A DNA stretch of 64,000 nucleotides, taken from NCBI GenBank assembly GCA_051453625.1, contig JBOZIK010000001.1, positions 201,982,582-202,046,581 on the forward strand. Direction: 5' to 3'. The notes below the pieces were generated by a model, which searched no databases, had not been told where the DNA came from, and saw only the letters and a list, made by a program, of their open reading frames with translations. A program made the translations under genes and the position numbers. Positions 33,290-48,100 of the stretch are shown piece after piece (the first letter of the stretch is position 1; the number at the start of each line of letters is the position of its first letter). Source of the DNA: Welwitschia mirabilis. Its lineage: Eukaryota > Gnetophyta > Gnetopsida > Welwitschiales.

Positions 33290-33800
33290 TTTGTAAAAGT
33301 ATTAAAATTTAAAAGTTGGAAAATTTTTTTTGCAAGAAGTAGGTTTAGAAAAAGGGGCTATTTTCCTATTAGATAAAACCTAAAGTTAGTGGTTTATAGG
33401 TAAAGATACATTAAACTTGGAAAGCTGCCTTTGTCTTTTCATTACCCTGAGTTCTACTTGGTAAGAACTCCTTTCCTTCCATTATTAATCTTAGATATCC
33501 TTATTTGAAGAAGAATAAATCTTTAACATGGAAGAATCTCTACTAAATACTGCCAAGGGACTCTAAAATCTCTATCAAAATATTCCTTTGAAGTGCTAGG
33601 ACTATTCCATTATACATTGGATAAAGAACTTGTTAGAAAGCATAATTATTTATTTCTTAAGCTCACCCTGATAGGCACATGAAAGGGTTAACAGAGAAAA
33701 AGGTGAAGCTATGCATAAGATCTAAGATATAATGTTGTACTAGAGGTTTTCCATCATTTAATGGTAAGGGACTTCCTTAGGACTCAACACATGACAAGGT
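33290..33800 (-). pseudogene. Possible LINE ORF1 (DUF4283-like) remnant
   Basis: The minus strand reads DGKPLVQHYIL near 33750, ILIEILESLGSI near 33560 and GYLRLIMEGKEFLPS near 33480, broken by stops. The order recalls the N-terminal domain of plant L1 ORF1, and it lies directly upstream of the minus-strand ORF2, where ORF1 belongs. The resemblance is loose. Confidence 0.3.
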
Positions 33801-36800
33801 TTTATCATGTAAGATAAGGGATAACCAATTTTCCATAAGGTGGTAATCTCAGAGTGATAATATCTATAAATAATTTTCATCTACTAGTGATGTTCTAAGG
33901 CTCATTTAATAATGTTTCTTCTTACTTAAAAAACATCATCTTCTTCAGTTATTTTAGTTTTAAAGCTTTTATTCTAGATGATAGTCCCACCTTACTTAGA
34001 CTACAATTTGATTAATTTTGCTATATTTATGTCCTTGGCAAATTTTTGATAGGTTGTTATTACTAGACTTAAACTATGATTTATTAGTTTTTACTATACT
34101 TACCTTTTACAAGAATTTTTAACTTAGTTTTTTTTTTCACCTCACTTGTATTCATACTTTTAGTTGTGAATATTATTAGCCTATTCTTAAATAGAGATCT
34201 AAAAAAGTAAAATTTCTAAGGCATATATCTATAAAGACGTCATGTTTGTCATGCATTTAGGAATGTAAAACAAAAATAAAATAATATTTGAGGAATTAAA
34301 AGTACTTAATAAAAAATTGCATCTTAAACAATTAATTACTTAAGAAAATTTTAAATGTAAAATAGACAAGATTTTAGACAAAACCCTTTACTGGCTTAAA
34401 AGGATTGAATGTTATTTAATTTAAGATTCTTCTTGAATTGTTGAGCTTTTTCCTTATTAATAGATTTATAAGAATTATCAAAAATTAATTAAGGAAGGAT
34501 TGTGTTGAAAGGTTTGGCCTTAATCTTAACTAAAAATAGATCTTTGCTTGTTCTTTTAAATGAAAGTTTATTAAAAGAATGCATTTCAATTTAAAAACAA
34601 TTTCACTATACATTATTCAATAGGACTAACTAAATAAAATANNNNNNNNNNNNNNNNNNNNNNNNNNNNNNNNNNNNNNNNNNNNNNNNNNNNNNNNNNN
34701 NNNNNNNNNNNNNNNNNNNNNNNNNNNNNNNNNNNNNNNNNAATAAATTTATAAAAATAATAGGATTATATTTTTAAGAATTTATAAAAGATACTTAATT
34801 TATAACACTTTCAAGACATAAAACTATTAGAAATAAATCTCTTATGTAAACAAACATGAATACATAGTGATAGATTAAGAATCAATTGTAATAAATTGAA
34901 TAATTGACTCTTTTTTAAATGAATGAAAAAATTTTTATTCATCTTTTCTAATTTTTCACAATTCTTAAAGAGTATTAAAGACTACAATGTATCTATTCAA
35001 GGATTTACAAGATATAAGAATCATTAATCATTTGTAATCTTTTTATAAGTTTGAGAAGCATTATGCTTAATAGTTCACAACTTGAGAATTGGAAACTCTT
35101 AACGAAAATAAAATAGGTTGAGGGATATCATGAAATTATTAAATATTTTTTTATAACATAACACATTTAAGTTGGAATTAAAATGATCAAAAAATTAAAG
35201 TAAATATCATCTTGTACCATTAAAATATAGCATGACCATTGCACCATGAAGTAAAATATAAGGTAATGAATATTACACTTTACATCAACACTAATTGACA
35301 AATAAATAACTACCCAAAAGATGCAAGGAAAATTATATCTAAAAGTTAGTTTTAAATGCATAATTTTTTTTTCCTCCAACTTTGTAATATTTTAATAAAG
35401 TAAACATTAGTTTAGTCATTCTTTTAATAATTTATCCCTTAGATAACTAATAAAAATTATGAATTTGTAGGAATTATAGAGGATTAATATTAAATGACTC
35501 AATTAATAGTACTAAATTTTTATATTTCTTCTTTGTAATTTATCAAGCTAAACTTAAGTTTCTTTTTTTGTAAGTTTCTGGATAGGTAAAAATGCTAAAA
35601 AGTGATTAATGAATTCTATTATTACTAATACCTTTTTATGAGTAATAGATTGTACTACTATTAAGTGTGATATCTTATAATCAAGTTTTTTTATAATTTC
35701 TTTACATTACCTCATAGATGCTTCTTCATTTAGTCTAAAACCTATCATCTTATCTTTCAAAAGCAAATTTGATATTGCCTCATAAGTAGATGTTGCTCAT
35801 CCATCTTCTAAATTTGTAAGGAATAAGAATTTATTAACAACATCACCTCTTCCATCATATAAAATGTATGTTATAGAAATAATAAGATTTTTAACTTCTA
35901 TTAATATTCATGTTTTTTTAAACCATAGAGTAAAATGAATTATACTCAATTTATGCTATAAACCTATTAAAACCTACAACTTTTTACTACTTCAAACAAC
36001 TTTTTACTAATTCAAAATTTGTATAAGATAAATACTCATCACTAATGGACATATTTTATATTTCTTTATATTGATAAAGATTACATAATTTAATAAAAAG
36101 GTAAATTATTTAACAGATACTCTTCCTCAACATTTGTAATGTGTAATTAGTAGAGTAAAAATGACATCTTATTATTTAAGTGTTAAAATAGGAAGATGGA
36201 TCAAGATTCCTTGAGAAGAATGGACTTGTCAGTTATGTAATCAAAATACTATTAAATAAGAACATCAGATTTTTCCTATAATTTTCTTTTGTGTCCTACA
36301 CTTAAGTGGATAAGGCACAAGTGGAACATTATAGTTCTCAAGCTAATTGATTTATTTCCAATAGTATCAAATTCTTGATAAATTTATTGATGATGTTTTC
36401 AAATATCATCAAATGTGCATTATAACTATATAATACATCCTTATGGTCTATGAATGTGCTAAAATTTTTCTTTTAATTTTAGGTTTAGTTACTTGATATC
36501 TTTCAAATGACATGTTCTTCACAATCCAAAAATACCATGTAATGTAAGAAACTATCCTTATCATATTTTTTAGTTTTGTAAGGGCTTTTATTATTGAGTT
36601 GCACCTTTATCTTACTTTAATTTGCATGATAATTTAAGGCTAAAAATTGTATTATGATATTACCATTATTTTCAAGTGGATTTATCTTCTTAAATTTTAT
36701 AAACTATTTTTATTTAGCTCGTAGTTCATTTTCATAATTTATAATCCTTTTCCACTCTAATATTCCTTCTATTATAAACCTTTTCTATGTTTATTCTTCT

Positions 36801-38080
36801 TCTTTTTTTCTTTTCATCTTTTTTTTTTGGTCTTCTTTTAGAGGGAGAATAGTGAATATAACTTTATCTAATTGGTTTATATTTCACTTATGGACTTGAA
36901 TTCAAGTCTTTCAGGTTGTCTTTATTATTAACAACTAAATATTTTAGCTAAGACTAATTATTTTACAACCTTTTTGGACCTTCTTAGATAATCCTTTTAT
37001 TAAGGTGGATTATCTCATCCTTAATCCCACTTATGCTAGGTACTCCTTCATGATAATCCTAAGGCTCATTATCGTTATTAACTTTTACTTAATCTTATGC
37101 ACTGATTTTTATAATTAATGTAGATTTTTATTAGTTAAACTTTTCTTTGTATCTTACATAGACTAATTAAATTTGTTATTTTCATTAAATTTTATCAATT
37201 ATAATAGTTGATATTTATATATGAAGTTTTATGTTCTTGTTTAGTTATACTTCATTTTTTTTGAAATTGATAAAATACCTTAGGAAGATCATAACTCATT
37301 AATTATTTATTATAATTTAATTAGATATTTTTTATAGGTCTAGAGTTCAGTTGAGATTATAACAATGTAATAATAGTAATTTTTTGAAGAGCTAATAATT
37401 TTCTGTTAAAAATTTACTTCATAAAGTTAACTTTGAAAATAAACATTGAAAGTACTAAGCATTAAATCCTAGATTACATAATTAATAATAAATTTGTTTT
37501 AGTGAATGGCAATTATATCATAGATAATTGAATAAGATTTCCAAAGAATTTCAATTGGTTAAAAATTTAACATAGCTTAAAAATAATGACTTTTCAGTGT
37601 ATTATGATATGATAATAATTCTAAAAATTTAGACAGCTTTTACACTTAATGTATGATCTTCGCAAATGTATTTATAGATGTCAAAATTGAAAGAGTTAGT
37701 TTATAATATATAATAATTTTTTTATAAATAACTAAACATTAATTTTTAATCAAAAAGTCCTTTAAAAAGCTAGAAATTACCTAATTAATTATAGAAAATT
37801 TATTTAATAAAATTATACTAATAATTTAAGAATTTAATATATATAATAATTAAATCAATTTTAGTTTATATAATGTTTGTTAAATATTCTTGTTAAATAA
37901 TAGTGTATGACATTTTTTAATTAAGGCCTTATTCTTAAAGAGTAAGTGAATTTTTCTGTTTTAGCATAACTTAAGCTTGACTAATTAGTTATTTAAGGAG
38001 GTTGTGATTTAATATTATTTTAAATTAGTATTATTTTAATATTTCTAGAAGTTCATGGGGATTCTCATTTTGGTAATCTA
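33801..38080. other. AT-rich desert; no gene seen
   Basis: Very low GC, with stops in all frames. A 100-base run of N lies at 34642-34741. I found no protein motif, RNA gene or clear repeat on either strand; it probably consists of transposon remains too old to read by eye. Confidence 0.45.
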
Positions 38081-39175
38081 GTCAACCTAATTAGTTATTT
38101 TTATTTTTATGCACTTTATTGATCTTATAAATACATCAAAGTTTGAGTAAGCATTACATATTTTACTTTTAGTTGTCTATTCATTAATCATATTCTCATG
38201 TGAGAAAGTTAATTATTGAATCTGGTGAAAGGGGATTGAAAGAGAAGTATAGTTTCATACATAGAATATTATTTTTTTTAAAGAAATAACTCTAGAGTAA
38301 AAATATGATTTATTTAGAAGTTACAATTATGTGAAATGAAAAGGATATGTTTATAACCTGTCAAATAAAGATCATATATGTTTTTATTTTCTTTTATGTG
38401 TGATTGTTTACAATAAAATAAATGCAGTGAAGTCTAATTTTATTCTGTAGAAAAATAGACAACTAAATATCCATATTAGTTAGAATTGTATGCATGCATT
38501 TTTGTGGTGTATTCATTGAAGGATAACTAAATTATCATAATTCTAATAAATTTCATTCCATTCTTGGATTTCATTACTAAGGTAAGTTTCATTATAATTT
38601 TTTCCTTGTAAACTCTTCTGAAAGTGTATTTAATTAATCTCTTATTCTACCTATTATGTACTTACTCCAACTTAATATCTTGAGCCATTTATGTCAAAGA
38701 GTCATGTTGCATCCTTGTGAGATGCTTTAATGAAATAAGGACTACTTGTAAGCATGCATCCACCTTAGTATGAACTATTGCCTTTTTGATGATATAATGA
38801 GATAAAGTCTAAGCCTATGAAGTTGAGCCCAACCATTTTTATTTAGTTTAGGATCCAAAGTAGAACAACTCATATTTTATGCAACCTTCTATTATATTGA
38901 CCAGGATTTATCCTAAACCTATATTCATGTTTGTATTAGAACAAGTTAACATCTCATCAAGTATATATAAGTTATCTTTATGTGGTGAAAAACTAGGAAA
39001 AAATATAGAACACATAACTCACATTGCTATTGTTTGCAAAACAAGTTAATCTTGCTATAAGAAATATTTGTAGTGTTTATCATTATGTAGAAGTTGATAG
39101 TAGACTATGCTAAGCATTTCAATTGACCTTTTAAAAAACTTACTTATTAAAGGTAAATTAAGTTGGGGTGTTACA
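38081..39175 (-). mobile_element. Possible gypsy-type LTR end (TGTAACACCCC start)
   Basis: The minus strand begins TGTAACACCCCAACTT at 39175, a typical start of plant gypsy LTRs. About 1 kb into it lies an AT-rich TATA-like stretch (near 38128-38136). No second LTR, primer site or coding region was found, so this is only a candidate solo LTR with an arbitrary inner end. Confidence 0.3.
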
Positions 39176-42100
39176 CAATCAAGCTCTTTAATATTTATTA
39201 AGCTAATCCATCATTTGATATACTTTTATTCTCAATGTCATAAATTTCATTTTATTAAAGTTCGGATTTGACTTTTATGGTATTATATGAGACATTCATC
39301 AATCATAATATTTTCTTTATGAAACTTAGTGAGAAGGATTATTCTTTTTGTCTTTATGTGAAGCTTTCTTCTAGTTCCTATATTTAATGGATTGATTTGG
39401 ATTATTTGCTTTTAAATTTACGTGGTTAAGATTTCATGGATTTTAACTCATGAAATTTGAGGTGTTTTCTTGTAGATAAATCTATGCTTGCATCATTTGT
39501 AAGATTAGATTTTCCATGTGATTATTAATTTTTACATGATACATTATTTACATGGCTTACTTCCCATGATCAATAGAAATTTTTAAGCTCAAGTGATGAT
39601 GGACATCACTAGTTTTATTGAGATATCCCTATTGCCTATGGTAGTGTCATATTCCTAGTGAACCTTATCTCATAAGCACATGTTAACATTGGTAAAGTGG
39701 TGATTAGCTAATCAAAATCTAAGTGAAGAAAAAGTTATAGCTTTTATGTTCAAGCTATCTTAATTACATTTGTTGGATGTAATCTCAAGGTATTAATCTT
39801 TCATGATGTTCTTGGAATTCCGTGGTTTTTGAAGCTATTAGCTTTTATTTATCTAGTTTCATGATTTGGTTTATTAGTGGAATCAATATTCTTAAGTTTT
39901 TAGTATTTTTATCCATTATGGTTGTAATGTTATAAAGCTTAGAATATTTCCATCTTTTTACATATTCATATTTTTGTAATTTTGTAAATTTAAAGTTTGT
40001 AATTCTAGAAGATGATGCTTTTATTCATCATGATTTTTCACTTCATGAAATTTAATTAAATTTTTATTATTTTTAAAACTTTGAGATTCTAAAATCCAAT
40101 TTCTTCACAATTATTATCAACCTATCAAACAATGATTATCTTAAATAGGATTCTCAAATAATTCTTCCTACCTAGAAGGTTTCTTTAATCCCTTCTATAT
40201 TTTTATATAGAAGATGCTACTTCAAATTTTGTACAAGGCTCTATGCACTCAAAAAGTAATGGATTTACTAGAAGTTAAAGTAGGGTTAAAGATTATAAGT
40301 TCTTATCTAATGAATGTAAAGCATTATACTAATTAAAAGAAATCTAGCTGTACAACTTGTGCTTAAGACATTAGATCTTTTAATTGTTTTTATGTATCTA
40401 AAACAAGAATGATTATAGGTTGTTGAAATATCTCATGCAAATTCTTTTATTTTATTTGAAAAATGGTATAATTATAACAGTGCACATTAAGAATAGGATA
40501 AACATGTCTTTTACATGACATTAAAGATTTATGATATATTATAAATTTGGGTTTTGACTACTAGTGTATTTTTTTTAAGGTGCTTTCTAGAATATGTTTT
40601 TTAGTGTATCCTTTTCTTAAGAGATGTATAATATTCCAAGTATGTTTCTTTCTTAGCATAATTTAATGTGATATTTGAAGATGCAACATTATCGACTAAA
40701 TTTATAATGAGTTTTCTTATTATTACATTAATTAAAATTTTTAAATGTTTGGACTTTCTATGTCAATGCTTTATATAAATTAAAGACTTTGCAATGTTTA
40801 TATCATAACAAAACTTGTATAGGTATTAGAAGTTACTGGCTATGTATGTACCCATGCTATTCTTCAATATTTATGTAGGGTAATGTAATTCATAAGTGAA
40901 TAGTTAATGTATATTAAGTTTGTAAATGCTCTCAAAGGAGATGGTATTTATTACAGGATTTATTATCAAATCTATATTTTTACTATTTTTAAAAGTAATG
41001 TTTATATCCTCTTAGAAATAGTTGTTTTCTATTGCTTATAAAAATAATATGTTTATTATTCTCAAAATGTTCTGTGCTATCTAAAGAAATAGTGTTTCCT
41101 CTTGTCTCCACAATGTATTAAAGGTTTTTAAGACTAACGTTTTATGCTATTTTGGTAATTAATGTTTTCTTGTGTCCTCTTATTAGGATTTCATAAGTTT
41201 ATTTATGAAAATTTGTCCTTCATAGTATGTCATTTTAGAATGTCTTAATTATTTTTTTTGCTAATTCTAAACTTTCTACTTATTTCCCACTATTTTAAAA
41301 TTAGTGTGCTTTATTATATTTTAAATTAATGTTTATTATTGTTTTTAGAATTTATGTTTCTAAAAAGTTTATATATAGAATTTTATTTTTCCTATCAAAG
41401 CTTAATCCTAGCTAAAATGTTCTTATAGGAATTATGCTTTTCAAAAAGTTAATTTTGAAATAATGTTTTATAAAATGTTAGTATACAAAAAGGTATCTTG
41501 TGTTACTATTATGGGTTGTTGATTTGATAATGATAATCCTATTTAGTATTTATAATTATAATAGTTAGATGTAATCTTGAATTGATGAATAGTTGCATTC
41601 ATAATTGGAGTCTTAAAAACTAAAGTATAAAAAAATTCTGGAGGTCCAAAAAAATAGATTAAGAATGAAAAAATTAATTTTACTTTATTTGAATAACCTC
41701 TTGGAAATAATACAATTATGTATTAATGCCTTATAATAAAATTTATGGGTTTCATACCTCATTTGAAGGGTTAAGCATCGTTAACATGTAAAGAGGGGTA
41801 TAATTTGTAATGATGAACATAAGTAGTGATAGTTGGTTTTTAAATAAGTATTTATATAGAATGAACCCCTTCTTATTCAAGACATACTTAATATTTAGCT
41901 TACTATACATAATAATGAAATCTTTCTGTAATGAAAATGCATGGAAATTAAGGTTGCATATACCTAAATCTCTATAAATTAAACTAGTAATGTGTTAATA
42001 TTTCTAATCCATGTGGTGAGTTAATAGTTATGACCATCTTCTTTTGAGCTCTTCTCTTCTTAAATTATATTTGAGATGAATAGATTAGCATAGAATTCTT

Positions 42101-42593
42101 TGATTATCCTTTAAAAATAGGTTTTTTCCATTCTTGTACATTAACTATTCCTAATTTCTTTAATCCATTTTATCAACGTATAATACACGATGGCAAATCA
42201 CTGTCTAAATGTCTCCTTCATAAGAAAATCTATAGATCTACTAAGAGTTGTAGTTTTTTCTAAGGGTTTGATGGTGAAATGAAATAATGACACTAAGAAA
42301 GTAAATGGCAATAATAACTTTATGAAAAATGCAAGCATCATGAGGTACAAGTAAAACAAAGGGTAAATAAATTTAATTAAGAGTAAGATAGCATGAAAAA
42401 AGTTACAAGTTAATAGTGATGATAGTAAAAGTAGCAATAATACTATTTTTAGTGGAAAAGGATGGATTTCTAAGCGAAATTGATTAGTGACAAGAAAGCA
42501 TGACAATGCTAAGAGATCTAATAGTAATACTAGTTTATTTAAATGCCTATTATGAAGTAAAAATAAGGCTACCTGAGTGTAGCATAGGTAGAG
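39176..42593. other. AT-rich intergenic; no gene seen
   Basis: No assignable coding region. Around 40,950-41,480 AATGTTT/TATTATT-type phrases recur irregularly. A Leu/Phe-rich minus-strand open frame at 42198-42620 crosses the LTR boundary at 42599 and is best explained by purine-rich composition of the plus strand. Confidence 0.4.
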
Positions 42594-42598
42594 TAACG

Positions 42599-42766
42599 TG
42601 CTGAGAAATAAGAGAGCCAAGAAATGAGCATAAGATTTCTAAAACATAAAATTTTATTTATATTCCTTTATTATTTAATTGAAGAGATTTTTTATCAAGG
42701 TAAGCATATAATTAGGGTTTTCATATATCCCTAAGGATGGGACCACACTGTGTAGAAACCCTAGTA
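42599..42766 (-). repeat. 3' LTR of the outer copia (short, about 168 bp)
   Basis: It begins TGCTGAGAAATAAGAGAGCC on the plus strand and matches 61731-61898 along its length, with AACATAAAATTTTATTT shared in the middle. The adjoining plus-strand ATTCCCTCCTTAAG (42767-42780) is a polypurine tract on the minus strand, as expected just before a 3' LTR. Confidence 0.65.
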
Positions 42767-42921
42767 ATTCCCTCCTTAAGATGGGAGTATGCTCTCTTTC
42801 AAGGGAAAAACCAAAGTGCCCAAAAAAAAAACATTGGGAATGTGGCCTATAATAAAACCTCTATAAAGGAGTTGTTGTGTGAGAGAACTACTCTATTAAA
42901 GTAGTAGTTAATTTATTACTA

Positions 42922-43046
42922 TATATCCCATAATAGATAGGCTTATTATGTGCATCACACATCCTGTAATGTTAGGCCAAAACATGTCCTACACATCCCA
43001 TAATACTATGCCATAATTGTGCTACACATCTTGTAGTATTAGGATT
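42922..43046 (+). repeat. Four tandem units of about 34 bp in the outer copia 3' spacer
   Basis: The phrase ACATCCYRTAATRYTAKGCC recurs at about 42922, 42957, 42990 and 43024. The units lie between the end of pol and the polypurine tract of the outer copia. Confidence 0.75.
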
Positions 43047-43109
43047 AGATGTGACTTTAATTAAAAACTTACAAATCAAATGAAACCTACAATGTACAAG
43101 AAAGAATGA

Positions 43110-45102
43110 GTTTAAATCAACTCATTGTCAATTTAATCTTGGATTGGAAATACTAAAGCTTATCTCAACCAAGAAATTTGATAAGGATACAAGATTTTGT
43201 TCTATGGTTGGATAGTATACTAGCATAATAACTTAATTTTATATGAGTTTCCTAATTTTGTAGGCTTCAACATGAAAGTGTTTTATTCTGTCATCGTGTA
43301 TTGGATCTTTTGCTATGTAAATTGCTAGCTAATTATCGATGAAGATCTCTATTGGTTAGTTTATTTTAGATGTACTACTTCTAATAATTTTACTAGACAT
43401 TTGATTTCTTTACATTCTTTGGAAGTAGTTGTGTATTTGGCCTCAATAAAAGATCATACTATAGTTTTTAGATGCTTTGGCTATCAAAATAAAGGTGATG
43501 TTTCCAAGAACATGATAGACCCTAATATTAACAGTGAGGTATTAGTCTCTCTAATGAAATTTGAGTCAAAGAATGCCTTAAGGATGAATTGAGAGTTTCT
43601 TTTAAAGGTAAAAATAACTCTTTTGTCTTTTTTAGGTATCTCAATACTCTCTTTGCAGTGTTCAGATGAGTGACATTAAGCACATGAAGATATCTTGATA
43701 ACACACCAAGAATAGATGATATGTCTGTTTTAGTATTGGTTATGTAAATATGAATTCCTACTATACTTGTGTATTCTATTTCATTTGCAAGTTTTAAGTC
43801 TTCTTCAACAAATATCTTAGCATTTTTCTCTAAAGGCATTATATATTTTTTGTTGCCTTTTAGTCCAAACTTCTAGATCAGAGCTCTGATGTAATTATTT
43901 CTTGTTAAGAAGATTCCATCCTTTTGCTGAATATTTTTGAGACTTAAGTAGAATCTAGCCAATCCAAGATTAAAAATTTTCAATGTCTTACTTAATGCAA
44001 TTTTTGTTCTTTCCACATCTTCTTAATTACTTTTGGTTATTAGGATATCATCTACATGTACCACTATATATGTGGATCTTTGTCCATTAGATTTTATGAA
44101 TAACATGGCATATACATCTTAATAATCACATAATCTAAATTCAATGAGACTTAAGTAATTTACAAGCTTAGTATACCAAGCTCTTAGTGCTTTTTTTAAC
44201 CCATATAAAGACTTAATCAATCTACACACCTTATGTTCTTTGCCTTTTTCTTCAAAACCCTTTGGATGCATCATGTAGATTTCTTCTTTTAAATCTCCAT
44301 TCAAAAAAGTAGTTTTATGTCTAATTGGTGAAGCTTCAAATCTTTTTATGCTGTCAAGGAAATAACTATTCTAATGGTATCCCATTTTGCTATTAAAGAA
44401 AATACTTCATTATAGTCAAGTCCTTTTTTTTATCATAGGACTACAATAATAAGCTAAGCTTTATGTTGCTCAAGGGTGTTATCTACATTATATTTATTAT
44501 ATAAAACCTATTTGTTAAGTAACCTTGTGCATTCAAATAAAAGGTCTATCAACTCTTAAGTACTATTTTCAATAAGGTTATCATATTCTTCTTTCATGAA
44601 TTTTATCTAATGATCATGTTGAATAGCAGTTTTAAATGAGGTTGATTCACTATCAAAAGTTAGGTGGAGCTCATCATCATCATCATCATGAGATGTATGT
44701 AAGATATGTCTAGTTCTAGTTTTACCCTTTTTATCATTATGAACATCTTAGAGAATAGACTATAACTAAGTGCTTCGATGTCATCTCTACATAGTCTCAG
44801 CTTCTTTGGTTGGAGAACTTGTTGAATTTCTACTTAAACCATAATTAAGCATGCTTAAAGTACCAAATTGCTTAATTCCTATAGGTTTCAAAGAAGTCGT
44901 ACCAATATAAGGAACTAGAGTAGGACCGGTGGCTACATCTACCCCCTTAAACATAGGATATTAAGCATTTAAGATGGTTACTAGGTTATAGAAAGGATTA
45001 AGATTTGAAGAATAAAGCTATGAATAATTGTTTAAAATCTTTAAAAAGATGAAATTATGAGAAACAATGATCTTATAATGCTCTAAGAGATAAACTTGAT
45101 AA
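43110..45102 (-). pseudogene. Outer copia: reverse transcriptase and RNase H part
   Basis: Landmarks on the minus strand, in order: integrase C-terminal end with IIVSHNF near 45045-45070; a polar linker with a CAT/ATG triplet run at 44672-44689; MNGDLKEEIYMMHPKGF from 44304; KSLYGLKKALRAWY near 44175-44215; the catalytic box as HVDD at 44058-44047 (usual YVDD, Tyr changed to His); LNTAKRVLRYLKKTKEL near 43650; and RNase H remnants including AKDPIH..RIKHFHVE near 43270-43320. Stops and frameshifts are frequent. Its upstream half lies at 55826-57950, beyond the inner element. Confidence 0.85.
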
Positions 45103-48100
45103 TGTTAATTTTACAAAAAGCTAATAATATGATGGAATTCCAATAACCCATATGAATTATGTTTGGAATACAAATATAATTAACACATTTACCTATTTTA
45201 AGATGTCTTGCCAATGTTTAAAACTAAAAGTGCAAAACAATAATTAGTAATTTATATAGCTTAATAAGCATTAAAACGATAAATGTAATGATTCTTTAAT
45301 GGAAAGGAAATAAATTTTAACTACCCACTTTAGATTTATTATGAGTTTGATGTTATTTATCAGAAAATTATATTTTTCTAAACTAAACAATCATTCACTT
45401 AACAAAATTCAAAACAATTTTCTAATCAAATGTATATCTTAAGCCAAGAATAATTGGTTTAACTTAGCTAATGATTTATCAAGGAAATTTCTTATTTGAA
45501 ATTAACTAAAAGATAGGCATATAAATTAAATTTAAAAAAAAGAGGGAAAAAAAGTAAATTCCACTTCCAGATTGTAATGGAACTATTATGTTGTAGATGA
45601 TTTAGAATGCCCAAATAGTATAGAGAATAATGCAATCAAAGGATTTATTATGAAATGCACATTATAGTTTTAGATTAAATCTACCATACATGCATATATC
45701 AGAATACCTTTGAAACTTGTGTAATAGTCAAGTTCGAGATGAAACATAGTCCATTGCATTAAAAATCATTTCTTGTTGAGGATAAAAAAGCTTTATTAAG
45801 TTGGCTTTGAATGTGCTACTAAAAATTAAGTCTAAAATGGATGATTAAGTAAGAGTACCTATTCTTTGTTACTAGTTTTTGATTTGGTGGTTAAAGTAGT
45901 CAAGTATTTTGTGGCACTTGAGAATCTCTCTAAATGTTATTATGATTAGTTCAAGTAGGTACTAGTATATAAATTTGAGAATCTAATCGGAAACACCTTT
46001 AAAATATCTATAAGTAGATGACAAGCACTAGTGTCTGGTAGTGCTTGAATAGTAGCTACACATTTATCCTTTAAAATCTCAACATCATCCTCATGTGTCA
46101 ATTTAAGAGATTCATCAATTATCTTAATGCTACCTTCATAGGAAAACATTCCATGTATTCCTTATCATCAGTTTTACTTTTAGTTTACTTTTGTTGAGGT
46201 TCCTCTAGAGGACTTGGAGCTTCTTTAGATCCCATAAATGGGAAGATATTTAATAAAATATAGTTAATCTTAGGTGATAAATTTAGCACTTCAACTTTCT
46301 CTAATGCGTCTTCTAATATTATGGCCACAAAGCATCTTGCTTCTACAATCTTTTACAATAAAACCTCCATGGCCTGTGTTTTTGTTTTATTTTATCCTCA
46401 TTTGGTTCTTTCAGAAGCATCTTCATTTTAGTCTTTAAATCTCTATAAATGTCAATGATCTTTGATTCAAGATCAACCTTCTCATCCTCTATCTCTTTTT
46501 TTATGAATTCCCTTTTTTAATCGACGGTCTTGGTAGGATGTGTATTAGCCAAAAAANNNNNNNNNNNNNNNNNNNNNNNNNNNNNNNNNNNNNNNNNNNN
46601 NNNNNNNNNNNNNNNNNNNNNNNNNNNNNNNNNNNNNNNNNNNNNNNNNNNNNNNNNNNNNNNNNNNNNNNNNNNNNNNNNNNNNNNNNNNNNNNNNNNN
46701 NNNNNNNNNNNNNNNNNNNNNNNNNNNNNNNNNNNNNNNNNNNNNNNNNNNNNNNNNNNNNNNNNNNNNNNNNNNNNNNNNNNNNNNNNNNNNNNNNNNN
46801 NNNNNNNNNNNNNNNNNNNNNNNNNNNNNNNNNNNNNNNNNNNNNNNNNNNNNNNNNNNNNNNNNNNNNNNNNNNNNNNNNNNNNNNNNNNNNNNNNNNN
46901 NNNNNNNNNNNNNNNNNNNNNNNNNNNNNNNNNNNNNNNNNNNNNNNNNNNNNNNNNNNNNNNNNNNNNNNNNNNNNNNNNNNNNNNNNNNNNNNNNNNN
47001 TTTTTTATGAATTCCCTTTTTTAATCGAAGGTCTTGGTAGGATGTGTATTAGCCAAAAAAGCTTTTGTAATGCTTAGAATAGGATCCTTCAAAGTGGGCT
47101 CAACATTCTTCCACTAGTCTAAAGTGGGCATGCATATGAGACTAGATTAAAAATAATTTTTATTAAGGACCTTAGCTATTTCCATACAAATTGTCATCTG
47201 AGTTCCTCTCCTCTTTACTTCTTGGATTTTTCAAATCAAAATAGAACTTGCTGATTTCCCAAGTATTTATAGTAAACATAATTTGATTTTCAGTGAAAAC
47301 ATGATATGTGAAATGATGGGAGCAAGGCTAAGCTTACGGAAATTATATTGCATGATTTCAAAATTTCAGCAATTTCCTGGGAAGCACATAGCATCATCTA
47401 TTACATTCACACCATCAAAGCACCAACTAGACATCTACAGAGCTAGTGTTACATTGAATAGCAGTGCATGTTATTATTGGTAGGTTGCATGGCTATTCAT
47501 GAAAATATACATAATAATTCATGAATGATTTTAGGTTAAGATATTTTGAGCAGTTTAGAGTGACCAACATATGAGTAAATTTTCTCATGGTACACAAATG
47601 AAATGAAGTATAATATTTCAATAATTCCTTCAAATTAATAATTATTTCCAACTCATTATCATACCCTTTTGAAGTAATAATGCATATAGGTTTAATATGG
47701 ATAAGTGGTAATGCATGGTCTTTAAACAAAGTAAATGAGGTTAAATAAATAAATGGTGAAATATGTTGTAAACATGGAATATTATGTTAAAAAAAATTGA
47801 TAATGGACTAATCAAATTATATAAATGTATGGATATTATGAGGATTATGAGAATAAGATAATCTATGCTCATAATTATATACAGGCTTTTTATTTCAAAC
47901 TTCAATTCAATCATGCCTTAGACACATTCATGGTGCCATTTTTGGTTTTCATCAAAATGTGAACTCTTAAGAAAAATTTTGACCTTTTTAGTTTTTAAGA
48001 ATAAAAGGAGTTAAAATGTACTACACCTAAATAGCATAGTGATGAGTTGAATCATCATACTTCAGCTGGTTGGTGAGAGGTGGACATGTTACAATATCAT

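Noticed and set aside
42198-42620. Leu/Phe-rich minus-strand open frame of 140 codons, resembling a membrane protein
   Set aside because: Crosses the outer LTR boundary, has no motif, and reflects purine-rich plus-strand composition.
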